Source: Apricaphanius iberus (lineage: Eukaryota > Chordata > Actinopteri > Cyprinodontiformes > Aphaniidae). From it: DNA of 64,000 nt. The notes below the pieces were generated by a model. That model searched no databases. It saw nothing but the letters and a program-made list of their open reading frames with translations, and was not told the DNA's origin. Both the position numbers and the translations under genes were made by a program. The stretch covers positions 806,001 to 870,000 of the forward strand of contig JAPXFQ010002383.1 in the NCBI GenBank assembly GCA_028564705.1, read 5' to 3'. Positions 47,001 to 59,299 of the stretch are shown piece after piece (the first letter of the stretch is position 1; each line of letters begins with the position of its first letter).

Positions 47001-47854
47001 TGGTGGGCTGCACAGTAAAGCAATGCCACTGACCCGGTAATGTGAGCAGAATGCCTTTCTCTGAGTAGTTCTGCTCTGCAGGCACTTGACCAGAGTTTTA
47101 CAGAGGGTCTGTTCCAACAACTGCATGAAACCTGAGGGTTTTTTTAATGGTGAAGGAATGTTGCCGGTAAACAGATTAGTCATCAGATATGTGTGGTACC
47201 AAACCTGACCTTCGTTATCAAAGGTATGGGGTGCCTATAACAAGTCACATGCGGACAGCATCAAGTGGGTTTAGTTGTGAACTAAAGAGAACATAGATTC
47301 ACTCAATATTTACCTCAAAATGGATAAAAAATATATATATTCTTCATAAAACAGTTAAGTTTAGGAAGTTACCAATAGTCATACTTGTGGAATTTGGAAT
47401 TCTCAGATTTAATAACATTGGTCTGAAACACCTTGACATGCGTAAATCTTTGGTGCCACAATCTTCTAGTGTAGTTAAGAACAAAAATTCTTGCATTTCG
47501 GACTTGAAAAGGTAAATACGGTCAACCTGTCTGCAATTTAATTTCATCTTAAACCTCTGAGGTTTATGTCGAGGTTTAGAGAACATTCGTGAACCAATAG
47601 CTCCGTGAAGATCAAAGAGCACAACAGACAGGAAGTAGATGTATGTTTTTGCTGTTATTTATTCTGTTAAGCTTGGTTTTTGTTGTCAGTGTTTTCCTCT
47701 CCATAGAAGCTACACCTATTCTGGTATCCTGCTCGGCAACAATGCCCTTTTAGATGTGGAGCATCGACTCAGATGATGCTGCCAGTGACTGAACATCTTC
47801 CATGTCCTGTTGACAAATTTTTACTTTCATTTATATAGAAAGTAATTTACATCA
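44069..47854. other. Non-coding DNA with one C-rich block
   Basis: 45060-45310 is a C/CA-rich, less AT-biased block of unknown origin. 46550-46575 is TG-rich. The 142-codon ORF at 45697-46125 and others in this interval have no recognisable domains. Confidence 0.4.
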
Positions 47855-48212
47855 GTTCTTTTTGTTCTTTTTGTGTCTCCACTCTGTCTTCTCAAACCTT
47901 CAGACAGTCGTGGCAGATGGCTACTCGTAACTAAGCCAGGTACTTATGGAGGTTTTGTCTTGTTAAAGGGAAGTTTTTCCTCTCCACTGTCCCTATATAT
48001 TTGCTTAGTATGAGGAATTGCTGTGGTTGGGCACAACTTCACGTCAACGATTTTAGACAATCTGCTTGGATTTCTGAAATAGAAAACTTTAATTGATTGG
48101 AATGTTTTTATAACTGTATTAAAATGACTTTTCCAGTAAAGTGTCTTAAGATGAAATCTGTTGTGATTTCATTTCAAAGCGTTATATAAATAAATTTAAT
48201 TGAATTGAAAAA
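47855..48212 (+). mobile_element. L2-like LINE 3' end
   Basis: Contains CAGTCGTGGCAGATGGCTAC, GTTAAAGGGAAGTTTTTCCT, CTCCACTGTCCC, GTGTCTTAAGATGAAATC and finally TATATAAATAAATTTAATTG plus AATTG repeats. This is the characteristic 3' region of a teleost L2/CR1-group LINE, on the plus strand and 5'-truncated. Confidence 0.7.
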
Positions 48213-48708
48213 TAAACTTTTGGAGAGATTTAAAGCAGGCTTTAAATCTCATGCCATTGCAAAAAAATAAGTGGATGGCAATCCATCTAAACAAAATACA
48301 CACTAAGAAGAGCTTGAATTAGAGAAGAAGCCAGTAGGAACATGGTAACTTTGGAGGAGCTGCAGAGATTCACAGTTTGTTTTGGAGAGTTTTATAACAG
48401 GAGCATGTTTGCAATACACTCAACTAATCTTGCCTTTAGGGGCCAGTCACAAGACGATATTTGAAGTAGCAGAAAACTAGCAATGTGCATCATGTTATAA
48501 ACAGTAGCCACATTTTAAAACATAATAGTTTTAAACAGTCCTAAAAAGAAAGTAGGTCAGTTTGATGTGAAATGGTATGGAGTTAAACATAGGGCAGCCT
48601 GGAAGATAATTAGTTATGTCTGAAACAGACTTCAAACTCGGTTGAGAGGTTGACCTCACAGCAGGAAAATGATTGTCGTAATAAAAATACTTAAAGTATT
48701 TTCAGGTG

Positions 48709-48800
48709 TTTGGATGACCAAGTCAAAGGCTAGACCTAAATCCAACTGAGAATATTATTCAAAATTACTGTTCAGACACTCTAAGGGGTCTCGATGTGCA
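48709..48800 (+). pseudogene. Tc1-like transposase scrap (third catalytic residue block)
   Basis: GACCTAAATCCAACTGAGAA encodes DLNPTEN, the third catalytic Glu block of Tc1 transposases. The preceding WMTKSKA is in another frame, so an indel separates them. Only about 90 bp is recognisable. Confidence 0.55.
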
Positions 48801-50379
48801 AAGCTAGTGGGGACCCGCTTTTTTAGGTTCAGTTTCCAAGTTCAAAACCATGTCAATTTCCCTCCAATATAATATAAAATATTACTTTCTACTGGATGAT
48901 GTGATAAAAACCATAAAAACTGTTTTTGGGAAACTCTAGAAGAAAATTATAGCTTCACACAGGTTGTCCAATAAAGAAAACAAATCCCACTGCTGAAACA
49001 AGCTAAGAGAAGAAAAAAAAGTTCCCCAGAAATGTTATACCTTTTACAACAAACAGAAACTGTAGATCAACAGCATATTGTACCACATCTTGGACTTTTA
49101 CCATACTGCTAATATTTTGGCTTGTGCTGGTGCCCCATTGTCTCTAATCTATATGACAAAATTGTATTTAGTTGTTATGCAGAAAAATATCTTCAGTGTG
49201 CAAACAAGCATTTCCAATGGATGTCAAGCTTTATATGTGTAACTCTCTGAAATACTGTTTATGTTTTGTCCTGGAACAAAATTGAAAACATGATTAAGGC
49301 CATAAGTGATTCTCTACCCTGTATCCACCCAAGTAATACTTTCACGCATCTGCAAGGGACCGTTCATGAAGGTCTTTTAGACATAACTTGGTTGAAGATT
49401 CATTGATGTTTCTTCTCGACATTTTAGCAGTTGGAAAAGAGCTGCATTCAAAACAGTCATAAACAGATGAACCATGAATATTTGCTTCATTGCAAGGCAA
49501 ATCCAATTTCATATTTGATTATTTTGAGTCAATAGATATGCCAATTTTTTGGAAACAAGAACAAGTTGATACTGGCAAATACTGTTGTGGGTTTCTGGGT
49601 CATTCGATACTCTCTTGACCTATTTTAAATGTGACCAGTTGTTGTACAAGTTTTCTAAATCCAAACCACCCTGTATCAGTTAATTGAAACATCAACTTCA
49701 ACTTACATTAAGCTCTGTCCAGCGACAAACAGATGGGACACAGGTGTTTCTATCTTGACTTTTTACATCCTGTGAAATCCTTGGCTCTCATGCAACACCA
49801 TTCTGTGAAGACATTTAGTGTGTCTGAAAATCTGTCTACCAAAACTATTCCTAATATTTCACAGCCTTGCGTTAAGAGTTAAAGATAGATACTTCCGTTA
49901 AAACACACAGAGGACAGTAGGCATGCTGTAGACACATTCATTGCATGAGCATCAATGTTTAAATAATGTAAAATCTATAATATTAATAATAATTTCTTCA
50001 TTGCTCAAACCCTGACATGTAAGTATTGATTTACCTAATTCCTTTGATGGTGTTTATCTCCAGTGGTGATCGGGCGAGAGGCGAGGTACACCCTGGACAG
50101 TTTGCCAGTGAGAACATTGTCAGTGGTCCAATGATTGTTCTGATTTGAAGTGGTTACCCACAATTTCCACTGCATGCGCTCCACACAGCCAAGACATCCG
50201 CAGCAAAAACCGTCCAATTGTAGTGAGAGACAGCATTTCCACTGCCGCTGCCGGGTGTTGCAGAGGGCCAGCCGCCGTTTCGCCATACGGGAAAAATAGG
50301 TTTGAAACAAACTGTTGGTGGAAGAACTAAGAGGTTTTCAGCAAAATCATTTATCAGTTGGTGGGTTTTTTTTCTTACA
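48801..50379. other. AT-rich non-coding DNA with a CpG-rich patch
   Basis: 50060-50106 (CGGGCGAGAGGCGAGGTACA then CCCTGGACAGTTTGCCAG) is a piece of a common teleost interspersed repeat. 50140-50300 is CpG-rich and not assigned. Otherwise nothing is recognised. Confidence 0.4.
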
Positions 50380-50528
50380 TTTTTGTACTGTCTTGATTAT
50401 TGTCTTATTGTAATTGATTTCTTGTATTTTAATCATCAAATTGATTTATGGTGTGTTCCAATTTTAATCATGTAAAGAACCTTGAATTGCCTTGGGTTGA
50501 AAGTGTGCTATACAAATAAAATTGCCTA
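50380..50528 (+). mobile_element. LINE 3' tail
   Basis: Carries CATGTAAAGAACCTTGAATT, GCCTTGGGTTGAAAGTGTGC and TATACAAATAAAATTGCC, the same plus-strand LINE tail type as at 29.2 kb. It directly abuts the Harbinger-derived block. Confidence 0.6.
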
Positions 50529-50693
50529 CACAAATAACAAAGCACCACAGGATATGGAGCACGCACAATATCCGTTTTTTCAAAATAAATCAGTAAAGAC
50601 GGAATAGATTTTTCTTTGTATGCATAGCTTTATTAATATAATCTCGCTTAAATTTATACATAGCAGATTTAAAAAATCATAAATAACACTTAC

Positions 50694-50947
50694 TTGTTTT
50701 GGTAGGCGATCTGAGCACCGATAGGGTTCAGGAGGTCATCAAACTGGGCGCCGGACAGACGAAAGTAGCGCTGGGAGAAAACCTCATCCATCTGTAGCTC
50801 CTGGAGTAAATGGTTAAACTCCCCAAACTCAGAACGCATCCGAAGAATCGGGTGTATCCACTAACAGCGCTTATCTAGCAGAAGTCAATGTTGTCTAGCT
50901 TTATGAAGCAAATAAAGCCAAGCCACTCTCTCAATAAGATCCATCAT
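50694..50947 (-). pseudogene. PIF/Harbinger transposase first exon (HARBI1-like)
   Basis: From an ATG at 50947 the minus strand reads MMDLIERVAWLYLLHKARQH, a stop, LLLDKRC, a stop, then WIHPILRMRSEFGEFNHLL. It continues QELQMDEVFSQRYFRLSGAQ and FDDLLNPIGAQ. The PI..R...GEF..L..EL....F..YFR.S..QFDDLL pattern is the N-terminal region of PIF/Harbinger transposases. The exon ends at a consensus donor (CAA|GTAAGT). Two in-frame stops and the absence of the DDE exon show that it is dead. 51063-51100 resembles an element end. Confidence 0.75.
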
Positions 50948-51100
50948 AGTTCAGAATGTCCGTCAACAGAAGATGCACCGCCCAAACGCTCTTTTTTTTT
51001 TTGCTCAGACTTTGCAAGCTTCAACATAGAAGCATCAAACTAGATGCTTTGTGAGCTTTGCTTGACGCTGACAAAGCCTGTGGTCTGAACACAGCATAAG
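50948..51100 (-). mobile_element. 5' flank and end of Harbinger-derived element
   Basis: Non-coding sequence between the transposase start and a terminal-like segment (GACAAAGCCTGTGGTCTGAA) that is shared with 3248-3288. No flanking 3-bp duplication was resolved. Confidence 0.4.
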
Positions 51101-53662
51101 TTTTTTTGGGGGAGAGATATTGAAAATTCATTGACACTTGGACATTTTGTCCTTAATACTACATTAATATTTCAGGTATTTGGGACAACTCAGTCCAACG
51201 TCTGATCTTTTTTGTAGACATTATAAATCTGTATGTTGTGTGGTATTTATGGCAATATTTTATTTATTATCTGTTTTGTTAGCACAGTTTCAGTTATGTG
51301 TATTTGCTGTGTCTCCAGCATTCTTAGTCTTCTTCTTGACCAAAGTTGAAGGAAACTCTAAATGAAACTTGACTTTATTAAGAAAAGGTAACAACAGGTA
51401 ACATTTCTTACCATAATACGCCGTACAGATTTTCCTTTGTCATTTAGAACAAACAGAATACCATTAGTTTGACAAATCTGATTACGAGAATAACAGGATC
51501 AACATTAACCAATATGTTTCTCATGCTTCCTGATATGACTTACTGTATAATGGGACTAACATCCCCACAAATAGGCAATATTAACTTAGTCCTTTTAAAT
51601 CATTGTTAACCACTGCAGCTGGCCCGCCAGCTCTTAGGTCCTTACAAGACCTGTGGTTTTACAGTGATGTTAATGCATGGTTGTGTCATATTTGCTCAGA
51701 GAGAGAAGCCTTACCGAGCAGGCTTACAGTGACTTTGCTGTGGCAGGGGCATTCTCTTTGAAGCCAAGCCTGTAACTCGACACAAGACCATAGGAATTAC
51801 AGGTTGGTACATAAACAGAAGCTACGGAGCAGCAGCAGGGCGTGCTCTCTCCATGAAATTAAAAGCTACTGCTTCTTCCTTCAGCCTCCCCATCTTCTCT
51901 CATCTGCTGCCAGCTCAGTTAACGAGTAGAACCCTAATAGGGTTTTGGTCCATTCTTCGTCAGCTGTTTTTATTGGGCACTGACCATTGTGCTTTAACAT
52001 AACATAGATGTTTCTTGCTATTCTCTCTAAGTCGACTGACAAAGAATGGCAAGAATATTTAGAACAACTTCATTCAATGTATTACCCCTGCTGTCCACTG
52101 GATGCATAAGTGGCACGTCACATAGTCGAGCTGTTTTATTCATGAGCTCAGCAGCCCGTCCCTTCCCAATGGAGTATTTTAGACGAGAGGCAGGGCTATG
52201 GGTGGGCCTTGGGGAGGGTCTTAGGCCCACCTACTTTTTACCAGGTCCCTCCGAAATAAATGACTTTCTTGAAAGAAATTAAGAAATACATATTTTTGTT
52301 TTATTTTTGAGGAGTGTCACTTAAAGTCATCATTAAATAAAACTGGAGGTGACATAACCATCTTTGCAAGACTTGCTTTAATTTGTTCTTTTGAATAACA
52401 TGCCTTTTGAACTCTCCAGACAAGCTAGGGCTAGCTGTAAAATTGCTTTGTGTAACTAGGTCTAAAACTAGATTTTAAATGTACACTTTTATTGAAGATA
52501 TTATGCTCCCAAGGTCAATATTCCAGACTAATCTATTAAAGTTCCATTTATTAAAAATAATTAAAGAGAAACACTTTGCTACTTCATTTCCCATAGTCCC
52601 TTGGGAAAAACTGACCAATCACTGATCTCACAGAGCCAGCTGATCCTGCACTCAACTTATGTGATACTTCATTTAGTGAAGCAAACAGCTTCTAAATCTA
52701 TTGCTATCTTGACCAGCCCCAAAACTATATATGAGCTACCTGTGTTAGGCTGCAGCTTGAATATGTTTTATTTTGCCTGGATGCTTTATTTTAAGCAGTT
52801 TCTTATGTATACAGACACATATCTATTTAAGCAACTGTGGAACTGAAGAAATAACTTAATAATATCTATATGGCCTACCACTTTTTTGCTTGGTCCACCG
52901 AAAAGGGGATTTCTTGCTACGCCACTGTTTTAGACGGGTATCACCCACGAATGCTGGTCCCGGGAGATCATGAAATCACAGGACAATTGCAATTGCATAA
53001 CTGAGTGGGTAGTATACAGAAAAAAAAAATTATTCAATGTTAATAAGTATCATGAATACACTATCCACTCCCAAAACTATTGATTTTCCTGCCAATGTCA
53101 CATTGTCCTGATAAAAAAATGGTCACTGTTATCATAAATTAGGTGGTTTTCCACTTCAGGGATTAAATTCTCATTTTCCATGATTGAAACCAACAAAATA
53201 CACCTACAGATCGACTGACTTAAGCCCTGATGTGACAGGTGATGACATATTTTTTTTTCAAAGTCAAGCATTTTGAAATCTACATGTATATATTTTTTTC
53301 CAGCTGCTTTCACACTGCTCCAGTGTCTGATTTCCTGCCTGCTCCAATCTAAACTGTTGAGTTTGATGCGCTTAGAACCTTAGAGCATTAAATTTTGGGA
53401 TTTAGGAGATTTAGGAAAGGACCACAACACAACGCTTCTGGGACATGTTAAATGTTCCCTACCTCACTGACCCATCAACTATAACGGAGGCTTTCGGCTG
53501 CATATTATGTTTTGCAGATGTTAGGCGCCACTTACACATCCTGTGGAAAAAAGGGTTTATCACCTAGTTTCTACCTTACACAAAAAAAGGTGAAGAAAAA
53601 ATTTTTTTGCTAGAGAAAGATTTTAGACTTTTCAATGTAAATGTTATATAAAACACTTGAAT
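51101..53662. other. AT-rich non-coding DNA
   Basis: No exon recognised. 52190-52260 and 52880-52930 look like decayed transposon sequence but cannot be assigned. Confidence 0.35.
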
Positions 53663-53830
53663 TTAAAGGGATAGTTCAAAGTTTTTTAAAATTAAGTATT
53701 TGTAAAGGATTATAGGCAGGTAATATCTTACCAACAGGAGATAACTTTCCAGATTAGTTGGTCCCAGAGGTTGAAGCTGAGGCCAGTCCGAGAAGGGCCA
53801 AAACAAAGGGGACTACAACCATTTTACAAC
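53663..53830 (+). mobile_element. TTAA-type element left end
   Basis: TTTAAAGGGATAGTTCAAAG is the typical terminus of an abundant teleost TTAA-type non-autonomous element. No inverse terminus is found downstream, so it is a fragment. Confidence 0.4.
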
Positions 53831-54002
53831 TTCAGCATCAAAATCAAATATGAACACCAGTATATAAACCAAACAAAGTTAAAGAACACAAAATAACTTT
53901 TCTCAGACAATGAAAATTGTTTGAACAATAATACATACACATTTTCACACATAAATTTTAACTCTGTGTAGATGTACTCTGCAGGATTATGCATGAAATA
54001 CT

Positions 54003-54420
54003 TTGTCGGGGTTCCTTAGTTGCATTAATTACTGTATCCGTGCAGTATGGCATGAAGGTGGTCGGTCTGTAGTAATGCTGAGATATCTCAAGATAATTTT
54101 AATAGCAGCTTTCAGCTCATCTGCATTGTTGGGTCAGGTGTCTTTTATCCTTCTCGTGACAATACCTAATAGGTTCTTGGTAAAGTTTAGGTCAGGGACG
54201 TTTGCTAGCCAACCAATTACAGCGTCATCATGATCACTGAAGCATTTATTGGCATTTATTTTTGGTTTGCGCGAAAGAGATAAGTCCAGCAGATCGAAAC
54301 GCTAGGTGTTGTAAAGTAGAAAGGCAGATGTGCGCTGACTTTAGATGTGATAAAACAGTGGTCCAATGCGACAAAAGACATGCTGTCCACACCTTGTGAA
54401 TTTCTTCCAAATTCATAAAT
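54003..54420 (-). pseudogene. Tc1/mariner transposase C-terminal relic
   Basis: On the minus strand 54360-54310 reads MSFVALDHCFITSKVSAH. Further on it reads VPDLNFTKNLLGIVTRRI, KDT, a stop, then PNNADELKAAIKI. This matches the DLNPTENLWGIVKR..RDT.PNNADELKAAIK block of a fish Tc1 family. The catalytic Glu is Lys here (TKN), and there is a stop and an internal deletion. Confidence 0.65.
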
Positions 54421-54825
54421 ACATTTTTCTTCACAAGCCTCTCAATTATGTAGTTTTCCTTTTTGTAAGTGCATCTTTGCTTAGCCCTATTTTTCATTCT
54501 ACTCAACTTTTCATGAATTACAAAAAAATGTCTCTGTCTAATTGCAGTTTCTACAATGATTGTGTAAGTCATAACATCATATTTCTGAATTAAGTGTCTT
54601 TTTCTAGTCGTAACTGTTCCGAGGACAAAGAGGAAGCCGAAAAGGGACTGTGCATTCTCAGTTGTTTTACACCTACATATCAGGAGACTGAATCACCCTA
54701 TGCTTTTAAAGCTTCCCTTCAATAGTTTTTCATACATATTTTTTCTCAGTGGCTTTTAACTGTGCCTGTAGAATTGGGTTTTACTAGTATTGTTATCTTA
54801 GCTTTATATTATTTCTTATGTTAAT

Positions 54826-54898
54826 TATGATTGTTTAAAGCACTTTGGTCCGCTGTGTTTTTGTTTTTAAGTGATCTACAAATAAAAGTGTGGAATGG
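54826..54898 (+). mobile_element. LINE 3' tail (decayed)
   Basis: TTTAAAGCACTTTGGTCCGC followed by GTGATCTACAAATAAAAG resembles the ends of CR1/L2-type fish LINEs. Confidence 0.45.
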
Positions 54899-56329
54899 AA
54901 TTTTTACCAATCGACAGTGTGCTAAAATATTAAGAGGCCCTTATATAGACATTTATAGATCAAACTTTCTTTTGCATCACAGGTCCTTTTTTTATTTTTG
55001 TTTTCCAAAACTGATATATTCTTCTTGTTAGGTGTGTTCAGGTTCAGGCAGCGCCGGGTTCGGAGGTCAAAGCACATACTTGTCAGGAATCCTGACCCGC
55101 CTGCCAACAATCACAGGAACTGTTTTGTTCCCTTGGGGGATTTACAGTTTTTCATGACAGCTTACGGAAGGCAATTACATAAAAGTAGCCAAGGTGTTTA
55201 TGCGATTATGTGGCAGTTATGTCACCTAATTAAAGAGAACAATGTCTTTGTTTTGTAAATGCAAAGACTGTTGTAATTGTGTTTTTCAAATTAACCGGCC
55301 TAGGCTTGTGCTAAGGGGTGGATTCTTGGCCTCTAATCATAATGTTCTAAAAATCCTGTCCTACGTGTCCCAGAAGAAAGTTCAGCTTTTTTTAAGTATT
55401 TAAATTACACACCTTTATCTTTATTCAAATGTTCAAAGGAGATTTCTAATAAAGTTTTGAAAACACATGCACCAGTTTAAAAAACAGCAAATAACTTAAC
55501 ATATTCAGAATTTACAGAAACCACCAAAACATCGTGGTTACTCCAAAAGAAAAAAAGAACAACTTCCTCCTTACCACATTCCAGACTCATGTTGGCCAGG
55601 GCCGTATCCTGAAATTCAAAACTACCCAGGGGCATAACCACCATCTCAAAAGTGAGGGGCACCAATTTTTCCGAGGTCAATTGAGTGATTTATCATCCTC
55701 TTGTATACAATAACCACTTTTTCCCAGTGGCAAAACATTTTTTTAAATCACTTTTGAACAGAGAAGGGAGATGGCTTTAAGTGGCCATTGGGTGGCATAG
55801 TTATCAGCAATAGTTTCTATAAAGATCATTATGAATTTGCATAATTACTATTAATAAAATCAAAGGTTACAATGCACCACATTCTCAACAGAAACAAATA
55901 ACTATGCTAAAATGTAATTCTAAACTTAACAATAGAGTCAATCTGAAAAGTTTGAAAATTACAGGTTGAAGAATAAAGGTTCAAATCACAATAAATAACC
56001 GATCACCTTTTCATAAGTGTTTTACAGGTTATCAAACTAACAGACATTACCTGAATAACCAGAACAAACACTATAGTATACCTAGTATAGATTTACAATC
56101 TGCAAAATATCTTGTATGAAGGGAGATTGCTAAAGGTATTAAAGAATGATAAACAAAAGAAGGTTCAGGATGGCTAATCCTGGTAGGTTAGCTATTAAAA
56201 TATACAGATATTTGGAGTTGGAATAAGATTAATTCTGAAACATCTGTGAAAACCCTGTCCTGATGCCTGGTTTCTTTCAGCTATTGATCTCTTTTTCAAG
56301 CTGCAATTTCTAATCTCTTCTCAACTGTG
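54899..56329. other. AT-rich non-coding DNA
   Basis: No exon recognised. 55590-55680 (GGCCGTATCC.., GGGGCATAACCACC) resembles a DNA-transposon end but is unassigned. Confidence 0.35.
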
Positions 56330-56930
56330 AAGGTTGTAACGCCATACACACCAACGGAAGACGAGGCCCATGAAGAAAAGGATGAGTTCCATCAGCAGTG
56401 TCAAGATGTACTCTGCATCATCCCACGAAGGGATATAGTGCTGCTGATGGGTGATATGAATGTACAGATTTATGGAAATAGATGAGGGCCTGAGCATGTT
56501 ATAGGGCCACACGGATCCACACAAGCAACAAATGACAATGGTGAGCGTCTGCTTTTTTATGTAACATCAAAGGGCTGTGCTTTGGAAACACCTACTTTGC
56601 CCACAAGATGATACACAAGAAAAACTATGAAAATTTCCTAAATGCCACCAACGATGAGGTCCTCCGGAGGATAGAAATGTGATGACTACAACACATTGTA
56701 GTTGAGCGAAGACTAAGAATCCCTGACCACATCCTGCGCATGCCAGACGACAACACACCATAATAGCTTTTGACTGGAAACCAACTGGAGGAAAGAGAAA
56801 GAGAGGCAGGCTGAAAGCAACATGGCGCGGAACATTAAAGGAAGACCTGTCACTATCGAACAAAAGCTGGGATGACATCGAGAAAGAGGCAGCCGACCGA
56901 GTTCAGTGGAAAGTGCTCTCTGCCCTATGA
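56330..56930 (+). pseudogene. RTE-like LINE relic: endonuclease fragment joined to ORF C-terminus
   Basis: 56336-56640 encodes, with one stop and one frameshift, YTPTEDEAHEEKDEFHQQCQ, IPRRDIVLLMGDMNVQI, GPEHVIGPHG, NDNGERLL and GNTYFAHKMIHKKT. This matches the apurinic-endonuclease domain of RTE-type LINEs (YAPTE..; GDFNA.IG; NGE; FPHK.IHK). 56690-56930 encodes ERRLRIPDHILRMPD and later RGRLKATWRGTLKEDL and WDDIEKEAADRVQW, the extreme C-terminus of such LINE proteins. The whole reverse transcriptase between them is missing. Stops make it dead. Confidence 0.75.
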
Positions 56931-58509
56931 GTCAGTAAAGTAACATAGGTAACATTAGTATTGTTAACCAGCTCAATACGATATCTTAACATTTATTAAC
57001 CAGGCTTAATTTAGTTAATATTATCTGCATGCAACAGCATAACTCAACTTGCATCTTTTTTGAAAAATCGTTTCAAAGTTTTTTGCCTTGTATTGTCTGC
57101 TTTGCATGCTGCTCTGCTCTGTTCTGCTCAGCAGCACCTGTTGGCAATCCACTGCTGCCAGCATATGTGTATGCTTAAGGTGTCTTTAAAGATGGCTGGG
57201 AAAAATAGGTTACCATATATATATAAACGGCTGGAACGGCAGTCAAAACAGAGACCATGGACAAAGGAAGAATGGATGATGTTTCCCACTCGTGCCCTGT
57301 ATCTGTTACACCCATGCCTCCAACATATAGCCCCAGATGACCACACAGACTGTTTGAACATTTTATTTAATTGTTTTTTCATTAATTACACAGCAGAAAA
57401 TTGTTGAGGTCTAGACCTCTGTTTTTCCTCAATGTTAGATACAGCCTTGATGTTGGTCATAGCTTTATTGTCTTAGAAAATGTTATTCTGTTCTTATTTC
57501 AGTCTCTAACACTGTATGTTCAGGTGTTACCCTGGTCTTACCCAAAAGACATTGTTTTTCAGAAGCCAGTAACAGGGAAATGTATTAATAAAACACTGTA
57601 TTTAGTGGGGTTCAGCATGAATAAGACACTTGTTGGATGATGGAGTAGGTGGCAGGCCACATTGAATCGACTACTTCAAATTTAAATTCTGATGTTTGAG
57701 GAAAGTTGGGGAGGTCCACTTGACTGTGGTCCATTTTTTTCACTCCAATGAGGCAAACCACATGGACCACTAAGACGTCCAGGTGTGTATGTTTTGTACT
57801 TATTTACACTTGTAGTGGTCACTGATTAGTCACTGATCTTAAAAGTTGAATCTAGATTTAGAAATATGGAAGAAACCCAGGAAAAGAAACCTGGCTTTAG
57901 CAATTAAATGAAACTTGTAAAATAAGTGTTGTGTGAAAAATGTATAATGGCCCAAATGATGACTACCGATGTGGATATGTTATCTCACCAAAAGATGCAT
58001 AAAGATCTGAGAACATTCTCCAGGATTCAGAATTTAGTTTAGACTTTAGTTAAAAGATTTTATAAAAAACTATGAGAGCTTGAAACACTATAAATCTATC
58101 AGTAATCATCACACTCTATTGAAAACCGTACTGATTAAACATCTGAGAATGATCTGTATCTGGTTCTCAAGGGCTCAAAAAAGAAAGTTGATTAAATCTA
58201 ATAACATAAGAGGCAAAGTAGGAAAGAAGTTGGGCTATCTCCAGAACCACCTCGGTGATCAGCCAATTTGACCAACACCAGACAACAGCTTCAAGCAAAA
58301 CAGGTTACTAGTTCACTCCAAGGACCCCCAGGATTTGCATGGGTTAAGGAATACAGCCACCAGTGAATAGCTTAATGCATTAATATATCGTTCAAATATG
58401 AATATATGCATTAATACACATAGTAGAAACCATATAGCACTACCACAGATTTTAACATTTACACTCAACCTTATCTTTGTTCATACAGCCAATCAGTACC
58501 AAGGAAAAC
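56931..58509. other. AT-rich non-coding DNA
   Basis: Nothing recognised. ORFs of up to 115 codons here have no domain character. Confidence 0.4.
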
Positions 58510-59236
58510 TGATAGACTATGGTCATTATGGCCAAATCCAACTTTAGTTTATTCAGACCACAAAACAAGGTTTTTGTCCCTCTTTATATTTGCAAACTGA
58601 AACCTAGCTTTCTATGGGGTTTTTTGGGGAGTAATGGCTTCCTCCTCGCTCAGTGGCCTTTCAGCCCATGTTGGTACAGGACACTTTTCCCTGTGCATTT
58701 TGACAATGTCTTACCAGCTTCAGTCAGAATCCACACAAAGTCTATGGCTTTCACTCTGGAGTCAATTTGCACATTTTGGACCAAAACACGTTCATCTTTG
58801 GGACGCAGAAGCTGTCTCCTTCCTGGTGGATGTTCCCATTATGTCTTTACTTTTATGTATTTGTTGGTCACTTTTGGAACCTTCAAGGACCTGGAAGTTG
58901 CTTCCAAGGATTAACCAGGGCTGTGCAGCTAACTTTCTGATATCTTGCCTGATTTCATTTGACTTTCCAATCAAGTTAACCATGAAGTCAGTGTTTAATG
59001 CATCCACAGGTGTGCCTCCAATTAACTTAAATATGTTCACTTCTGATTTAGAAGAAAATTAATAAATCTCTGACACATTCTTTTGCTTACTTTTGTGGCA
59101 TTTAGTTAATAAAAGGAATCAGCTATGCTAACTGACCTAAAACAAGAGAAGTTTGGTAACTTCAGACAGTGGAGAAAAAAAAGGCGTGTGTGTCTCTTCG
59201 TTCAGTCTAAGTAAACTTCTGGTTTCCAGAATATAT
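58510..59236 (-). pseudogene. Sleeping Beauty-like Tc1 transposon relic, 5' half
   Basis: The minus strand carries an element end resembling the AAGT.AACTTCTGG sequence of salmonid-type Tc1 elements (near 59205-59230). A decayed transposase N-terminus follows: GKSNEIRQDIRKL, later LILGSNFQVLEGSK, then a sequence equivalent to the linker and the FGHND block near 58530. Multiple frameshifts and stops are present and the C-terminal half is absent. It lies less than 100 bp beyond the predicted thbs1 cleavage site, on the same strand. Confidence 0.65.
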
Positions 59237-59299
59237 GCATATGTTTTAGATGAATATTTTTTGCGGAAATAAAGCAAACAAAAGCACAGGTAGGCTTTT

